Positions 8,562-18,978 are shown, counted from the first letter of the stretch. The stretch is DNA of 32,831 bases from Ignavibacteriota bacterium (GCA_002698995.1 PAAX01000004.1:1-32831), one strand, 5' to 3'. Program-made: numbers and translations. The notes: generated by a model from the letters alone, not told the origin.

Positions 8562-10562
8562 TTATCTCACTATAGCAAATTTGCCAATTTTAGTATTACC
8601 GTTAAATTCAACGTGATAAATGTAAACGCCGCTTTCAACAAACTGTCCGTAATCAGTAACTTGATCCCAAGAGACTATAGCACCATCGCCGGAACCAACT
8701 TCCAAAGTACGTACTAAATCTCCTCTTACTGTATAGATTCTGATTGTACATGGATTTGGAATATTCACAAATTGAATTCTATCCTGTTCACCGGGACGAG
8801 AAAAACCTTCTCCAATTACAAATGGATTTGGTACTACTAAAATTTCATCTAAATTTTGTTTTGGAGGAAGAGTAGCAATAAATGGTTCATCCAATCTATT
8901 AGCAAAAATTGATGATTCCATTGGCGGAATATTATTAACTGTTTGAACTCCGGTCCAATTTGCACGTCCGTTATCATAAGAAGTTATGGCATAATAATAA
9001 CCGTTTCCAATCGAAACCGATTCATCTTTGTAAATGTATTCACTTCCATTAAAGTAAGCAGCATCACTAACAAGAATTGTATCAATTGCCGTCCAAGGTC
9101 CTATTGGTAAATATTCGGATCGGTAAATAATATATCCCGCTAAATCAAATTGTCCGTCATCGGGATCAGGAATAGTTTCTGCGAAATTGTTCCATTTAAG
9201 TACAATTGCCACATCCTGACTTTCGCGGTTATAATCAACAGTAAACTCTGGTGCTGCCGGCGGATCAGGGTGATTCATATTATTATCATAAGTAAATTGT
9301 GCTCTCTTTGCTGTGGCATTAAAAGCTTTTCTTGCTTCTGCATCAATAACATTAGAAGGATTGTTTGCAGGATCGATTACCATTTTATAATTAGGACCAT
9401 CTACCATTTCTGCTACAGCAATTACTATAGAATCTCCGGGATTTAAATCATAAGGACCTACAGACATTAAAGACCACATTCTAGATTTTCTCATGAAATT
9501 TTGATCGGAGAAACTTTCTACAAAATTTGCTGCCAATCTAATATCTTGAAGAACTTCATATTGAGCTTCTCTTGAGCCGATGTTTGTAAAAGGTCCACTT
9601 AAATCAATTGAGTTACTTGCGGCAGACCAACCTTGCTGTCTAACTTTATTAGTTTGTCCATCTTTGTTTGGAGACGCATAAAGAAGTTTAAATCCGGTAT
9701 AAGCCGGAGCTAAATACTCGCCTGTTGCTTCGCCGTCAACTACAGGTCCCATTGTTTGAGAAAGTCCGAATGACTCATTAGAATTCTGTGTTTCATCATA
9801 ATCAAAAGCTCTTCCGAAAACTAATCTATCTACAAAGTTGTAGTTAAATCCAGTATTTCTGGCTCCTGGAGATAGTGAGGGAAAAAGAACTGTCCATGCT
9901 CTGGAATTAGCATGCAGACCATAAGTAATCAAAGAATAAAAATCTTTTAATGAATCAGCAAGAAATTGTCCAGCCGGGATTTTAGTTTTTAATTCATCAT
10001 AGATATTTTTTATAACATATTCATGAATGATATAATTTTCGTCAAGCTGCGATCCGCTCCATTGATGTGAAGTTCTTTTCACTCTTATTGGTAGCATTCT
10101 TCTTATTTGAAATTCGTCATCATAATTAATATTGTATTCCCAAACTGTCTCAACAACTTCCTCTCCTGAAGCGGGATTATCAACAAGCCAATGATTTTCA
10201 ACTTTTCTATTTTTTGTCGCAGTATATTTAGAAGCATTTCCTTCTGCAACTCCACCTGCATATAAAGCCCATTCTTCAACGGAAAGAACAGAATCACCAT
10301 ACATTGCCCCTACATACATTCCGCCTGAAACCATATAAGAAGCCGAACCGCCGATATTTTCACTTATTCTAGTTACATCAAACCCGGGCCAATCAAGACC
10401 AATTCCTCTTTGAGACCAATTGGAAAAAGAAGGACCAACTTTACCTAATCCTATTGTCTGCCAAAGTTTTCCTCTATTAAGAATAATTGATGAAGATTCA
10501 ACTTGAGCATTTAAGCTCAAAGTGAAAATTAAAAGAAGAATAAAAATGATTGTTTTTTTCAT
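8562..10562 (-). CDS. Large secreted protein with fibronectin-like region and C-terminal sorting-type domain
   Basis: About 666 residues from ATG 10562, which I prefer over TTG 10568 because it starts the signal peptide directly (MKKTIIFILLLIFTLSLNAQ). The N-terminal ~420 residues are Gly/Trp/Asn-rich with no motif I can name. About 440-550 looks like a fibronectin-III-type fold (DVAIVLKWNNF, FDLAGYIIYRSE, YYYAITSYDNG). The final ~80 residues (LVVPNPFVIGEGFSRPG ... RIYTVRGDLVRTL ... VESGVYIYHVEF, KIGKFAIVR) form a FlgD-like/T9SS-type C-terminal beta domain, although of the VVPNPF rather than QNYPNPFNP kind. It sits between the TonB receptor and PorV-family genes, a place where a surface partner of the receptor would be expected. 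It has no visible SusD homology (no TPR-type helices). Function unknown. Confidence 0.75.
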   Translation of the reverse strand: MKKTIIFILLLIFTLSLNAQVESSSIILNRGKLWQTIGLGKVGPSFSNWSQRGIGLDWPGFDVTRISENIGGSASYMVSGGMYVGAMYGDSVLSVEEWALYAGGVAEGNASKYTATKNRKVENHWLVDNPASGEEVVETVWEYNINYDDEFQIRRMLPIRVKRTSHQWSGSQLDENYIIHEYVIKNIYDELKTKIPAGQFLADSLKDFYSLITYGLHANSRAWTVLFPSLSPGARNTGFNYNFVDRLVFGRAFDYDETQNSNESFGLSQTMGPVVDGEATGEYLAPAYTGFKLLYASPNKDGQTNKVRQQGWSAASNSIDLSGPFTNIGSREAQYEVLQDIRLAANFVESFSDQNFMRKSRMWSLMSVGPYDLNPGDSIVIAVAEMVDGPNYKMVIDPANNPSNVIDAEARKAFNATAKRAQFTYDNNMNHPDPPAAPEFTVDYNRESQDVAIVLKWNNFAETIPDPDDGQFDLAGYIIYRSEYLPIGPWTAIDTILVSDAAYFNGSEYIYKDESVSIGNGYYYAITSYDNGRANWTGVQTVNNIPPMESSIFANRLDEPFIATLPPKQNLDEILVVPNPFVIGEGFSRPGEQDRIQFVNIPNPCTIRIYTVRGDLVRTLEVGSGDGAIVSWDQVTDYGQFVESGVYIYHVEFNGNTKIGKFAIVR

Positions 10563-10580
10563 ATTCAAAATCTCTATTGA

Positions 10581-13562
10581 CTAAAATCCTATACCAAGTG
10601 TGAAGAAAATCTGCCTTGGAATGTTTCTGTAAATTCTATAAGGAGCGGTTATGTAACTTAAACGGGAAGGATCTCCTCTTTCAGCAACTCCCGCATCAGC
10701 AATTGTAATACCGTCTTCAACCCAAAGTCTAACGTCATCACTTGTTGACATTGGAGTGATCCATTTATTATCAAATAAATTCATAACTCTTAAACCAAGA
10801 ATCAGTTTGATATCGCTTAACATAATTTCTTTAGTAACATTAAGATCAACACTTGATTCAATTGGATATCTTCTATTATAAACAACATCTCTTAAAGTAA
10901 AATCAGTAACATAAGTAAATGGTGTTCCCGATTGAGCTGTGTAAGTCATACTAACTATTAAATTTTCCAAAGGATTAACACCGAATATTGAGAAACCTTC
11001 ATCTTCTCTAAAGAAATATTGAACTAGTGCCCTGAAGTTATGAGTTCTATCCCAAGGAGCTAGAAATTCTCCAGTGTAATCCCTTGTTGAATATCCTCTT
11101 GTATCATCGGGATAAACAATTGATGCACCATAATTACCGCTTGTAGTTTGAGATAAAGAATAACTGAATCTATAAGACCAGTTTTGAATTCTGATTGTTT
11201 CGAATGTTAATTCAAGTCCAACAGTAGAACCGAAAGAATTATTAGCAAAAGACCAATAATAGTAGAGAGGTGAATTATCACTTGCAAATCCCGCAAATTG
11301 ATTTCTACTTCCGGTAAAACTTGCAATATTTTGTCTGCCTATCTGAGTAGTTCTATCATTATAATAAAGCACCATATCCAAACGATGATTATCATCAACC
11401 TGCTGCTGCAGACCAAATTCATAATTAATAGTTTTTTTAGGATCAAGATTAGGATTTCCTAAACCCTGCCAGCCTACCCAAGTTTTTTTCGATAGCGCTT
11501 GAGAAAAAATCGGCATTGAAGCGAAGTGTCCGTATTGAAATCTAAAAGCAGTGCTTTCACCAATTGGGAATGAAATACCTAAACGTGGAAGTAGAATATA
11601 TTTCCATTCAGAGTTCTCTGTTAAAGGACTTCCCAAAGTTCCCGGTCCTTCTGTTCCGGGATACAAAATATTAAATCTATCAAGCGGAACTCCGGTTTGA
11701 AAATTATACGCTTCCACTCTCATACCCACATTTGCAATCATTCCTTCATACTCCATTTTGTCTTGGATATAAAAAGAATAATTAATAGGATATGCCTGGT
11801 AGAAATCTGCAAATCCGTTTCTAGCTACATAAGAGTTTGCCTGGAAACTTGAATTTACACCGTTGTTAAAAAGATCCCAGTAGTAAAATTGAAAACCGGC
11901 TTTTACCAAATGAGTGTTGGAGATTTGATTTGTATAATCTCCTTTTATTCCGAAGTTTTCGGTTCTGCTGTCTTGGTAATAATTTGTACTAAATCCGAAT
12001 GGAGCGCGGAAAAAATCTTTTTCCCACCAGCTTCCTTCTCTAAGTACTGTTCCGGTTGGATCACTTGAAGAGTCAACTCTATCAACTTCAAGTCCATAAC
12101 CTGCCAAATACTTAAATGGAATTTCGTACTGTTCCTGCTGATGCGAAAGATTTAATTGAAAGAATGAGTTATTATTGATTGTATAAACCCATTCTAAGGA
12201 TTGTGCAATTGTTTGCTCTTCCCTAACCGGATCGACAGTTACAAGATATTTTGTTGAAACTCCGGGTGGTGTAAAAGCTAAACCTGACCATCTAATATCA
12301 TCAGAACCCGACCAAATACCTCCGGTGTAGCTTTGGTAACTTCCCATCAATCTAATTTTATGATCTTTAATAGGATTATAAGTTACATTAAGAATGTAGT
12401 TCTGTAATTCCTGAACTTTTTCCGGTGTCGGTAGTCTGGTTGGATTTCTTTTATATTCACCGGAGAGATAAAATTTCAAGAAGTTTGGATCTTTGCCTAA
12501 TGGTCCGCCAAAACCAAAAAGATATCGGGTATACGCATATTGAGTATAATCATAAACTCCTAAAACATTATCATCGCTTGGTTCATGATTTTCTACCCAA
12601 ACTGAATGTGCCCATGCAATTTCTCTGTTAACAAGTTCATCATAAAGCTGCGGGTTACTATTTTTGATTCCGGCATACCTAACATCTAGTTTTAATTCTT
12701 TAATAATATCATCGCGTCTTGCCATCCAATCAGCAAGTTCTCCCCACTTCTGCCATTCGTAATTATTTTTTGAATAGATATAATCACCGTAATGATACTG
12801 CCCTGGAGGTCTGTACTCAACTCTAAATTCACCGTTAAATTTAGGTCCCCCTTCTTTCAAAACTACGTTAACAACACCGGCTTGTGCATTTCCATACTCT
12901 GCAGAAAATCCGCCTGTTATCAATTGAACCTGCTGAACACCAAGAGGATTTACATCATACTTCCATGAATTGTCTGCTTTTTCAGTATCGAAAGAACCGG
13001 GAGCACTTGTATTTGAATTAGACTGGACCAAACCATTTATTTGAAAGCTGACTTCGTAAGAACCGGAACCTCTTACAGAGTAATTACCGGTAGCGTTTTT
13101 CTGAAATCCCGCCGATAAATCGAGTGTTCCTCTTAAGCCTTCTATAGGAGCAGCTTTTATCTGCTCGGCTTCAATATTAGTAGCTGTTGAAGTTCGATCT
13201 TTTACTACTGCCGGTTTTGCAGCGGTAACAGTAACCTGTCCAATTTCGATTGTTTCGTCGGTTAAGGTAAACTCAATATTAGTTGTTCTGTCAATAAAGA
13301 GAGTTACATCAGTTTGAGTTACCTTTCCGTAACCAACCATACTTGCGGTCACATTATATCTTCCTGGAGGAATATTTAATATTATAAACTTCCCATCGAT
13401 ATCTGTTGCCGCACCATAATTTGTTCCATTAATAATCACATTTGCACCGATTAACGGTTCATTTGTTTGTTTATCCTTTACAACTCCAACTAATTTGCCG
13501 TTTTGAGCATAAAGAATTGAACTAAACAAAATTGTTAATATGATTAAAGTTAGCTTTCTCAT
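10581..13562 (-). CDS. TonB-dependent receptor with carboxypeptidase-regulatory-like N-terminal domain
   Basis: A 993-residue outer-membrane transporter. Signal peptide 1-19 (ILYAQ). A CarboxypepD_reg-like domain covers about 22-108 (GKLVGVVKDKQTNEPLIGA, GKFIILNIPPGRYNVTASMV). A plug domain covers about 115-235 (SVRGSGSYEVSFQINGLV, VQLITGGFSAEYGNAQAGVV), and a long beta-barrel follows to the C-terminal ...QIFFTLGIGF ending in Phe. This is the architecture of energised importers of glycans or other large ligands in the Bacteroidetes/Chlorobi group. Unlike SusC loci, the next gene is not a SusD homolog but the large secreted fibronectin-like protein, only 12-19 bp away. In this setting it probably imports fragments made by the secreted GHL10 and phosphodiester glycosidase proteins (inference). 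Confidence 0.9.
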   Translation of the reverse strand: MRKLTLIILTILFSSILYAQNGKLVGVVKDKQTNEPLIGANVIINGTNYGAATDIDGKFIILNIPPGRYNVTASMVGYGKVTQTDVTLFIDRTTNIEFTLTDETIEIGQVTVTAAKPAVVKDRTSTATNIEAEQIKAAPIEGLRGTLDLSAGFQKNATGNYSVRGSGSYEVSFQINGLVQSNSNTSAPGSFDTEKADNSWKYDVNPLGVQQVQLITGGFSAEYGNAQAGVVNVVLKEGGPKFNGEFRVEYRPPGQYHYGDYIYSKNNYEWQKWGELADWMARRDDIIKELKLDVRYAGIKNSNPQLYDELVNREIAWAHSVWVENHEPSDDNVLGVYDYTQYAYTRYLFGFGGPLGKDPNFLKFYLSGEYKRNPTRLPTPEKVQELQNYILNVTYNPIKDHKIRLMGSYQSYTGGIWSGSDDIRWSGLAFTPPGVSTKYLVTVDPVREEQTIAQSLEWVYTINNNSFFQLNLSHQQEQYEIPFKYLAGYGLEVDRVDSSSDPTGTVLREGSWWEKDFFRAPFGFSTNYYQDSRTENFGIKGDYTNQISNTHLVKAGFQFYYWDLFNNGVNSSFQANSYVARNGFADFYQAYPINYSFYIQDKMEYEGMIANVGMRVEAYNFQTGVPLDRFNILYPGTEGPGTLGSPLTENSEWKYILLPRLGISFPIGESTAFRFQYGHFASMPIFSQALSKKTWVGWQGLGNPNLDPKKTINYEFGLQQQVDDNHRLDMVLYYNDRTTQIGRQNIASFTGSRNQFAGFASDNSPLYYYWSFANNSFGSTVGLELTFETIRIQNWSYRFSYSLSQTTSGNYGASIVYPDDTRGYSTRDYTGEFLAPWDRTHNFRALVQYFFREDEGFSIFGVNPLENLIVSMTYTAQSGTPFTYVTDFTLRDVVYNRRYPIESSVDLNVTKEIMLSDIKLILGLRVMNLFDNKWITPMSTSDDVRLWVEDGITIADAGVAERGDPSRLSYITAPYRIYRNIPRQIFFTLGIGF

Positions 13563-13577
13563 AATTGATTTTAATTT

Positions 13578-15020
13578 TTATTTCATCAATAACATTTTCT
13601 TTGTGATTTTTTGATCACCACTTACTAAGCTGTACAAATAAACACCACTTGCTAAATCAGATGCATTAAAAGTAACTGCATGATTACCTGCTGATCTAAC
13701 TTCATCTATTAATGTTGCAACTTCTCTTCCCAGCATATCAGATACTACCAATCTTACATTATCAGATTTGTTTAAGGAGAATTTAATTATGGTACTTGGA
13801 TTAAAAGGATTTGGATAGTTCTGTTCTAATTGGAAATCACTTAAGGATAATTTTTCATCTTCAACATCAACAGTAGTATTATTGAATACAAATACTTTTT
13901 CAGCATAAAGATCAACAACATAAGCAACACCTGCATTGTAATTTAAAGCTACATCAACCGGTGCAACAAATGGAGCACCGTTTTCATCCGGAACGTCCAT
14001 GCTGGTTTGACTAGGAAGGTCATAAACACCAATTGCATTTATTCCATCTAAAGCAAATCCTTTAACCCATTTTCTTGTTGAATCTGTACCAGCTACCCAT
14101 AAATAACCATTTGCGTCAATATCAATTCCATAACCAATTTGATCAATAAATGATAAGAAATCATTAAAATCGATTACTCTTGCCGGGGTATAATCAATAG
14201 CGAAATCTTGTTTTCCACCCTGCCATACTGCAATTCCGCCTGTAATTTGATCAGAAGAAAGTGAATTTCTTGAAGTATAGAAAGGAGTTTCAGTACTGGT
14301 ATAATCACCATCAGCTATTAATGCAACGTCTCTTATTAAATCAATTCCGTTTGTCTGTGGACCGCCCGGTTCCATTTGATTACTGAATCCATTAGCTCCG
14401 GGATTTGAAGGATCGCCTGGAATCCAGTTTCCAAAAGCAGATAATCCCTGTGCAGCTAAAGTATTGCTGAAGTTAAATAATCTTACTGAAGTTCCGAAAG
14501 TAATTCCCGCATAAACAACAGAATCTTTCGAAATATCAATCCCATGGTTAAATGATCCATATCCATATGTAGGTGAAGGTGAACCGACTATTTTAAACAC
14601 TTGGTTTGTATCAGCATTATCATATCTATACATACCGGATAAAGTTAATGGAGCATAACGAGGATAAGGAACTGTAAAAGAAACATAAATTGAACCGTTT
14701 AAAGAAGCGATACCTCTAATTCCGCCAACGTTGCCGCTTAAAGTATCCGAATCACCATTTAAATCGAAATCAATAAATTTTGTTAAAACCGTGTCCCCTT
14801 TATCTGCATAATAGATAGCGTTATGAGCATTTCTATCTAATGCTTTACTAGAAACAACCCATAACCTGCTGTTTTCATCTAAAGTACAATAATATGGTCT
14901 TACCGTATTTGAATCTTCAGCGGGAAAGTGAATAGGATGTGAATAAATCCAGTCTTGTGCTGAAATTGAAACGGAAAGAAAAATAAAGGAGATAATCAAA
15001 TAGTAAAGTTTCTTGCTCAT
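13578..15020 (-). CDS. Secreted beta-propeller-like protein with T9SS type A sorting domain
   Basis: About 480 residues from ATG 15020, chosen because GAGG (15026-15029) lies 5 nt upstream and the signal peptide MSKKLYYLIISFIFLSVSISAQ follows at once. A start further upstream at 15137 would add 39 residues with no export logic. The body has repeated blade-like segments (YCTLDENSRLWVVSS, IRGIASLNGSIYVSF, GYGIDIDANGYLWVAG, NYNAGVAYVVDLY) as in NHL-type propellers. The last ~85 residues carry LEQNYPNPFNPSTIIKFSL and SGVYLYSLVSGDQKITKKML, a T9SS tail. It is the first gene of the minus block, 15 bp before the TonB receptor, so it may bind or sense the substrate at the surface. No catalytic residues are recognisable. 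Confidence 0.78.
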   Translation of the reverse strand: MSKKLYYLIISFIFLSVSISAQDWIYSHPIHFPAEDSNTVRPYYCTLDENSRLWVVSSKALDRNAHNAIYYADKGDTVLTKFIDFDLNGDSDTLSGNVGGIRGIASLNGSIYVSFTVPYPRYAPLTLSGMYRYDNADTNQVFKIVGSPSPTYGYGSFNHGIDISKDSVVYAGITFGTSVRLFNFSNTLAAQGLSAFGNWIPGDPSNPGANGFSNQMEPGGPQTNGIDLIRDVALIADGDYTSTETPFYTSRNSLSSDQITGGIAVWQGGKQDFAIDYTPARVIDFNDFLSFIDQIGYGIDIDANGYLWVAGTDSTRKWVKGFALDGINAIGVYDLPSQTSMDVPDENGAPFVAPVDVALNYNAGVAYVVDLYAEKVFVFNNTTVDVEDEKLSLSDFQLEQNYPNPFNPSTIIKFSLNKSDNVRLVVSDMLGREVATLIDEVRSAGNHAVTFNASDLASGVYLYSLVSGDQKITKKMLLMK

Positions 15021-15135
15021 TGCTGCCTCAATTATATTTAAATAAACTTTTATTATGTCAGAGTAAAACAGATATAACAATCTACCGTAAACTTTATTGG
15101 ACGATGCCAAAATTCTAATTTGAAGGAGTAAATTC

Positions 15136-15155
15136 AACTACATCATTGTGTAGTT
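15136..15155. promoter_or_regulatory. Inverted repeat in the divergent intergenic region
   Basis: AACTACA (15136-15142) and TGTAGTT (15149-15155) form a perfect 7-bp dyad around a 6-bp centre, in the only intergenic space shared by the two divergent gene blocks (15021-15208). It could be an operator for a regulator controlling both directions or a hairpin in a 5' leader. I could not assign -33/-7 promoter boxes with confidence. Confidence 0.45.
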
Positions 15156-15208
15156 TTATTGAACCTCACTATTAGTTAATTTCGTTCCGGTCATTAAATC
15201 AAAGATTG

Positions 15209-16684
15209 ATGGAAATTTTTCAAACAATATTACTTATAAGCGTATTCATTGTAATGGCTCTTTTGATGTTTTTAAGAGTTATACCGGCATTGATAGCTTT
15301 GCCTCTTATGGCAATTCTTATTTCCCTTTTCGGCGGTGTAAATTACCATGATACAATTCAATATGTAATTGGAGAAGGTTCTTTAAAGCTTTTTACTGCT
15401 TATACAATTGCAATGTTTGGAAGTATGTTGAGTGTAATTTTACAGAAAACCGGCGTTGCTGAAAGTTTTATTAAAAGAGGTGCTGAGCTTGCCGGAGATA
15501 ATCCTTGGATAATCGGTATCATTATGCTTGGATTAATTACTATGCTTTTTACTACCTTAGGAGGATTAGGAGCTATTATAATGGTAGCTACAATCGTTCT
15601 TCCTATTATGGCTTCTGTTGGGTTGGGACCAATGACAACTGTAGGGATTTTCCTTCTTGGTCTTAGTATTGGAGGAACTTTGAATGTCGGCAACTGGGCA
15701 GTATATATTGATGTAATGGGATTATCAGTTGCAGAAATTCGTCCTTTTGCTCTTGTTATGTTTTCAATATCATTTATAGCCGCCATTATATATTTAACAA
15801 TTCAATTATATAGAGATGGTCAAGATCTAAATCTTAAAAAAATATCTTTTATTTCATCATCAATAATAATTTTTGCTGCGGCTTTATTCATAATATATTT
15901 TTACGTCTTATCCGATAATCTCAAATTTTACGTTGATGATACTTTATCTTTAATCGGTACAGTGATTAAATATTTGATTGCAATGTCAATTATCACTCTG
16001 TTTATAATTTCTATCTCCAGAGCATTTCAAAATAAAAATGAAATTGATTCAGAAGTACATTGGACTTCATACTTCAGTCCATTAATTCCCCTTTTCTTAA
16101 TTCTCCTTTTTGATATTCATTTTATTGCTGCATTTATAATCGGTTTATTATATGCTTTCATCTCTACTTATAAAAAAGGCAGATTGAATCTATTCATTCA
16201 ATCAATTTTTGAAGGGGGTGGAGTTGTAATGCCTGCAGTTGTTTTGATGTTCGGAATTGGAATGCTGCTTGTTGCTATTATGGGTCCCGGTGTTCAGCTT
16301 GAAAATTACCCAAACGGATGGCCCGTAATCAATTTACTTAAGCCATTATTGACAGAAATTGTACCACAGTCCGGTTTTACTTATGTATTGATTTTTACGG
16401 CTCTTGCTCCTTTAGCTCTTTATAGAGGTCCTTTAAATGTTTGGGGAATGGGCTATGGTTTAGCAGCAGTTTTTTTGGCAAGTGGATTAAATCCAGGTGC
16501 TGTAATGGGATTGCTATTAGCAGTTGGACAAATACAAGGTATAAGCGATCCGACAAACACACATAATGTTTGGCTTGCAAATGAGATGAGAGTTGATGTT
16601 CAGAAAGTATTATGGAATACGATTCCTTATACATGGGTATTAGCATTTTTAGGTTTAGTATTTGCTGCTTTGATGTTTATGTAG
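15209..16684 (+). CDS. Ion-transporter-superfamily permease (citrate/C4-dicarboxylate/gluconate-like)
   Basis: A 491-residue integral inner-membrane protein with about 12 hydrophobic helices. Half-repeat motifs of the ion-transporter superfamily are visible: TTLGGLGAIIMVATIVLPIM with Gly-rich re-entrant character in the first half, and GIGMLLVAIMGPG / APLALYRGPLNVWGMGYGL plus GQIQGISDPTNTHNVW in the second. The last segment resembles substrate-binding hairpins of carboxylate symporters. A small organic acid or sugar acid is therefore the likely substrate, but the exact one cannot be read. The start is ATG 15209; the in-frame TTG at 15206 only adds a residue. It is the first gene of the plus block and precedes the hydantoinase gene by 134 bp holding a repeat. 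It may import the substrate of the hydantoinase and FAD-oxidoreductase genes (inference). Confidence 0.75.
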   Translation: MEIFQTILLISVFIVMALLMFLRVIPALIALPLMAILISLFGGVNYHDTIQYVIGEGSLKLFTAYTIAMFGSMLSVILQKTGVAESFIKRGAELAGDNPWIIGIIMLGLITMLFTTLGGLGAIIMVATIVLPIMASVGLGPMTTVGIFLLGLSIGGTLNVGNWAVYIDVMGLSVAEIRPFALVMFSISFIAAIIYLTIQLYRDGQDLNLKKISFISSSIIIFAAALFIIYFYVLSDNLKFYVDDTLSLIGTVIKYLIAMSIITLFIISISRAFQNKNEIDSEVHWTSYFSPLIPLFLILLFDIHFIAAFIIGLLYAFISTYKKGRLNLFIQSIFEGGGVVMPAVVLMFGIGMLLVAIMGPGVQLENYPNGWPVINLLKPLLTEIVPQSGFTYVLIFTALAPLALYRGPLNVWGMGYGLAAVFLASGLNPGAVMGLLLAVGQIQGISDPTNTHNVWLANEMRVDVQKVLWNTIPYTWVLAFLGLVFAALMFM

Positions 16685-16741
16685 AATATAGATTAAGCAA
16701 AATCAAGATTATGATTAAGATCATAAATAAAATTTCAAAGG

Positions 16742-16780
16742 TCAGTTCGAGTGAGTCGATAAAATCGACGAATCGAGAAC
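16742..16780. repeat. REP-like palindromic repeat (TCAGTTCGAGTGA...GAATCGAGAAC)
   Basis: Ends TTCGAGTGA and GAATCGAGAAC flank an inner hairpin gtcgat-aaa-atcgac. A second copy with the same ends but another centre is at 19785-19815, also in a gap of the same gene block. The repeat ends about 38 bp before the TTG start of the hydantoinase gene and could fold in the mRNA leader. Confidence 0.75.
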
Positions 16781-16818
16781 CGATTAAATATCTAAATGAC
16801 TATTTATTTTAAAATATA

Positions 16819-18978
16819 TTGAAAAGAAAAATTAAAATAGGGATCGATGTTGGAGGAACTTTTACTCACGCAGTTGCAGTGGATGTAAAAGATTATTCAA
16901 TTATTGGTAAAGCATGTGTTCCAACTACTCATAAAGCTTCTGAAGGAGTAGCTAAAGGAGTTGTTGATTCAATGCAGAATTTATTGAGTGAAGCCAATAT
17001 CCATTCCGATGAAGTTATATTAATTGCTCACTCAACTACGCAAGCTACAAATGCACTGCTTGAAGGGGATGTTGCAGTCGTTGGTATAATTGGAATGGGA
17101 AAAGGGATTGAAAAAAATAGAGCCAGAAAAGAGATTAATCTAAAGAATATTGAACTATCCCCAGGTAAATTTTTACAGACAAAATTTAGATTTTATGAAA
17201 CTTCAAATCCAATAAATGAGCAGACTGCTGAAAACCTTATTGATGAATTAATTGCAGAAGGTGCTGAAGTAATTGTTGCATCCGAAGCATTTGGTGTTGA
17301 TAATATAAAGAATGAATTAACAGTTATTAAAACTGCCGAAAGAAAAGGAATATTAGCAACGGCAGCTAGTCAAATTTCTAAATTGTATGGTTTAAGAGTT
17401 AGAACAAGAACTGCAGTAATAAATGCAAGCATGATGCCCAAAATGCTTGAAACGGCAAATATGACCGAAGAATCCGTTCGCAAAAGTGGAATTAAATCAC
17501 CCCTGATGGTTATGCGATCCGACGGCGGAATTATGGATATTGCAGAAATGAGGAAAAGACCGATCTTAACGATGCTTTCCGGACCTGCCGCCGGAGTCGC
17601 TGCTGCTTTAATTTATGCTAAAGTTTCAGATGGAATTTTTCTTGAGGTCGGCGGAACATCAACTGATATTTCTGTAATAAAAAATGGTAAGCCTCAGGTT
17701 AAATCAGCACAAATTGGCGGCAACCGACTTTTCTTAAGAACTCTTGACGTTAGAACATTAGGTATTGCCGGTGGATCAATTCCAAGAATAGATGATAATT
17801 CAATTATAGATGTTGGACCTAGAAGTGCACATATTGCAAATCTTGCTTACACATCATACGAAGATCAAGCAGATTTTTCTGACATCGAACTTGAGAAAAT
17901 TCAACCCCTTAAAGGAGATCCTGCTGATTATCTGAAAATAAAAGTTAAGGGAATTGAAAATAAATCTTATACTTTAACTCCTACTGCTGCTTCTAACTTT
18001 CTTGGATTGGTAAAAGAAGTTGGTCACGGTAAAGCATTTATAAATTCAATAAATACTTGTTTTGAATCTCTTGGTAAAAAATTCAAAAAAGATCCTAAAG
18101 AACTAGCTGAAGAAATATTAAAAATTTCCGCCGAAAAGATAAAACCCGTTATTCACAAACTGGTAAGAGAATACAAATTGGATTCCGATATAATTCAATT
18201 TGTAGGTGGTGGGGGTGGTGCAGAAGCTATTGTTCCATTTACTGCAAAATATTTGGACTATCCTTATAAAATAGCTGAGAATACTGAGGTGATTTCGGCT
18301 ATTGGTGCGGCTCTTGGGATGATTAGGGATTCGGTAGAAAGAACAATAATTAATCCGACTGAGGCAGATATAATTTCATTAAGGCAGCAGGCATCTGATT
18401 CGGTTATTTCTATGGGAGCAGTTCCGGAAACAGTTGAAGTCTCTGTAGAAATTGATTCTAAAAATAAAAAGGTTGTGGCAACTGCCATGGGTACAAGCGA
18501 GCTAAGAACAAAAGAATTGGATATTAAAGAATTGACTGAAGATGAGCTGTTAAATATTTGTGCTGCATCATTTAAAACTTCTGCTGATAATCTTTTAATC
18601 AGCGGAAAGACGAACTTTTTATATGCCGTACTTCTAAAAGAAACAAAATCTCTTTTCTTTGGTTTTGTGAAAAAGGAAAATCAAAAAGTAAGAGTAATTG
18701 ATAAAGAAGGGACTATTAAATTACAGCTTTCACAATGTTTAGTTGAATCTGTAAATAACGGTTCTGTAAAAACTAAAATTAAAGCAATGATTGAAAGCCT
18801 TACTACATTTGGCGATGCGGGGGCTTTACTTCCCGATCTCTATCTTTTAATCGGTGCAAAAATTATTGACTTAAGCGGATTGATGAATGAAAATCAAATT
18901 ATGGCTTTAGTCGATTTAGAGTTATCCAAAATTTCCCCGCAAGATGAAGTAGTAATAATAGCTTCAGAAAAGAAATAG
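16819..18978 (+). CDS. Stand-alone hydantoinase/oxoprolinase family protein (HyuA type)
   Basis: A 719-residue ASKHA-fold ATPase. The N-terminal Hydant_A_N domain begins with [13 protein letters not shown] at 6-18 (phosphate-1 loop) and contains [14 protein letters not shown]. The central hydantoinase domain has [17 protein letters not shown] and [23 protein letters not shown] lies at about 460, and a C-terminal extension from ~520 ([32 protein letters not shown]) belongs to the stand-alone subfamily. HyuA proteins use ATP to open cyclic amides or, in carboxylases, to phosphorylate a ketone or enol. The HyuB partner of 5-oxoprolinases and carboxylases is not present in this window. The start is TTG: an in-frame TAA lies three codons upstream and the ATPase motif begins at residue 6, so no other canonical start fits. 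No Shine-Dalgarno sequence is visible, implying weak or leaderless-like initiation. Substrate unknown. Confidence 0.85.
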   Translation: MKRKIKIGIDVGGTFTHAVAVDVKDYSIIGKACVPTTHKASEGVAKGVVDSMQNLLSEANIHSDEVILIAHSTTQATNALLEGDVAVVGIIGMGKGIEKNRARKEINLKNIELSPGKFLQTKFRFYETSNPINEQTAENLIDELIAEGAEVIVASEAFGVDNIKNELTVIKTAERKGILATAASQISKLYGLRVRTRTAVINASMMPKMLETANMTEESVRKSGIKSPLMVMRSDGGIMDIAEMRKRPILTMLSGPAAGVAAALIYAKVSDGIFLEVGGTSTDISVIKNGKPQVKSAQIGGNRLFLRTLDVRTLGIAGGSIPRIDDNSIIDVGPRSAHIANLAYTSYEDQADFSDIELEKIQPLKGDPADYLKIKVKGIENKSYTLTPTAASNFLGLVKEVGHGKAFINSINTCFESLGKKFKKDPKELAEEILKISAEKIKPVIHKLVREYKLDSDIIQFVGGGGGAEAIVPFTAKYLDYPYKIAENTEVISAIGAALGMIRDSVERTIINPTEADIISLRQQASDSVISMGAVPETVEVSVEIDSKNKKVVATAMGTSELRTKELDIKELTEDELLNICAASFKTSADNLLISGKTNFLYAVLLKETKSLFFGFVKKENQKVRVIDKEGTIKLQLSQCLVESVNNGSVKTKIKAMIESLTTFGDAGALLPDLYLLIGAKIIDLSGLMNENQIMALVDLELSKISPQDEVVIIASEKK

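Noticed and set aside
8562-10562. SusD homolog next to the TonB receptor
   Set aside because: It lacks a lipobox and the helical TPR-like composition of SusD; the protein is beta-rich with a fibronectin-like part and a C-terminal sorting-type domain.
15400-15786. 128-codon minus-strand reading frame inside the permease gene
   Set aside because: It is antisense to strongly hydrophobic, well-conserved permease coding sequence, and its Ile/Pro-rich translation is the usual shadow of transmembrane codons.
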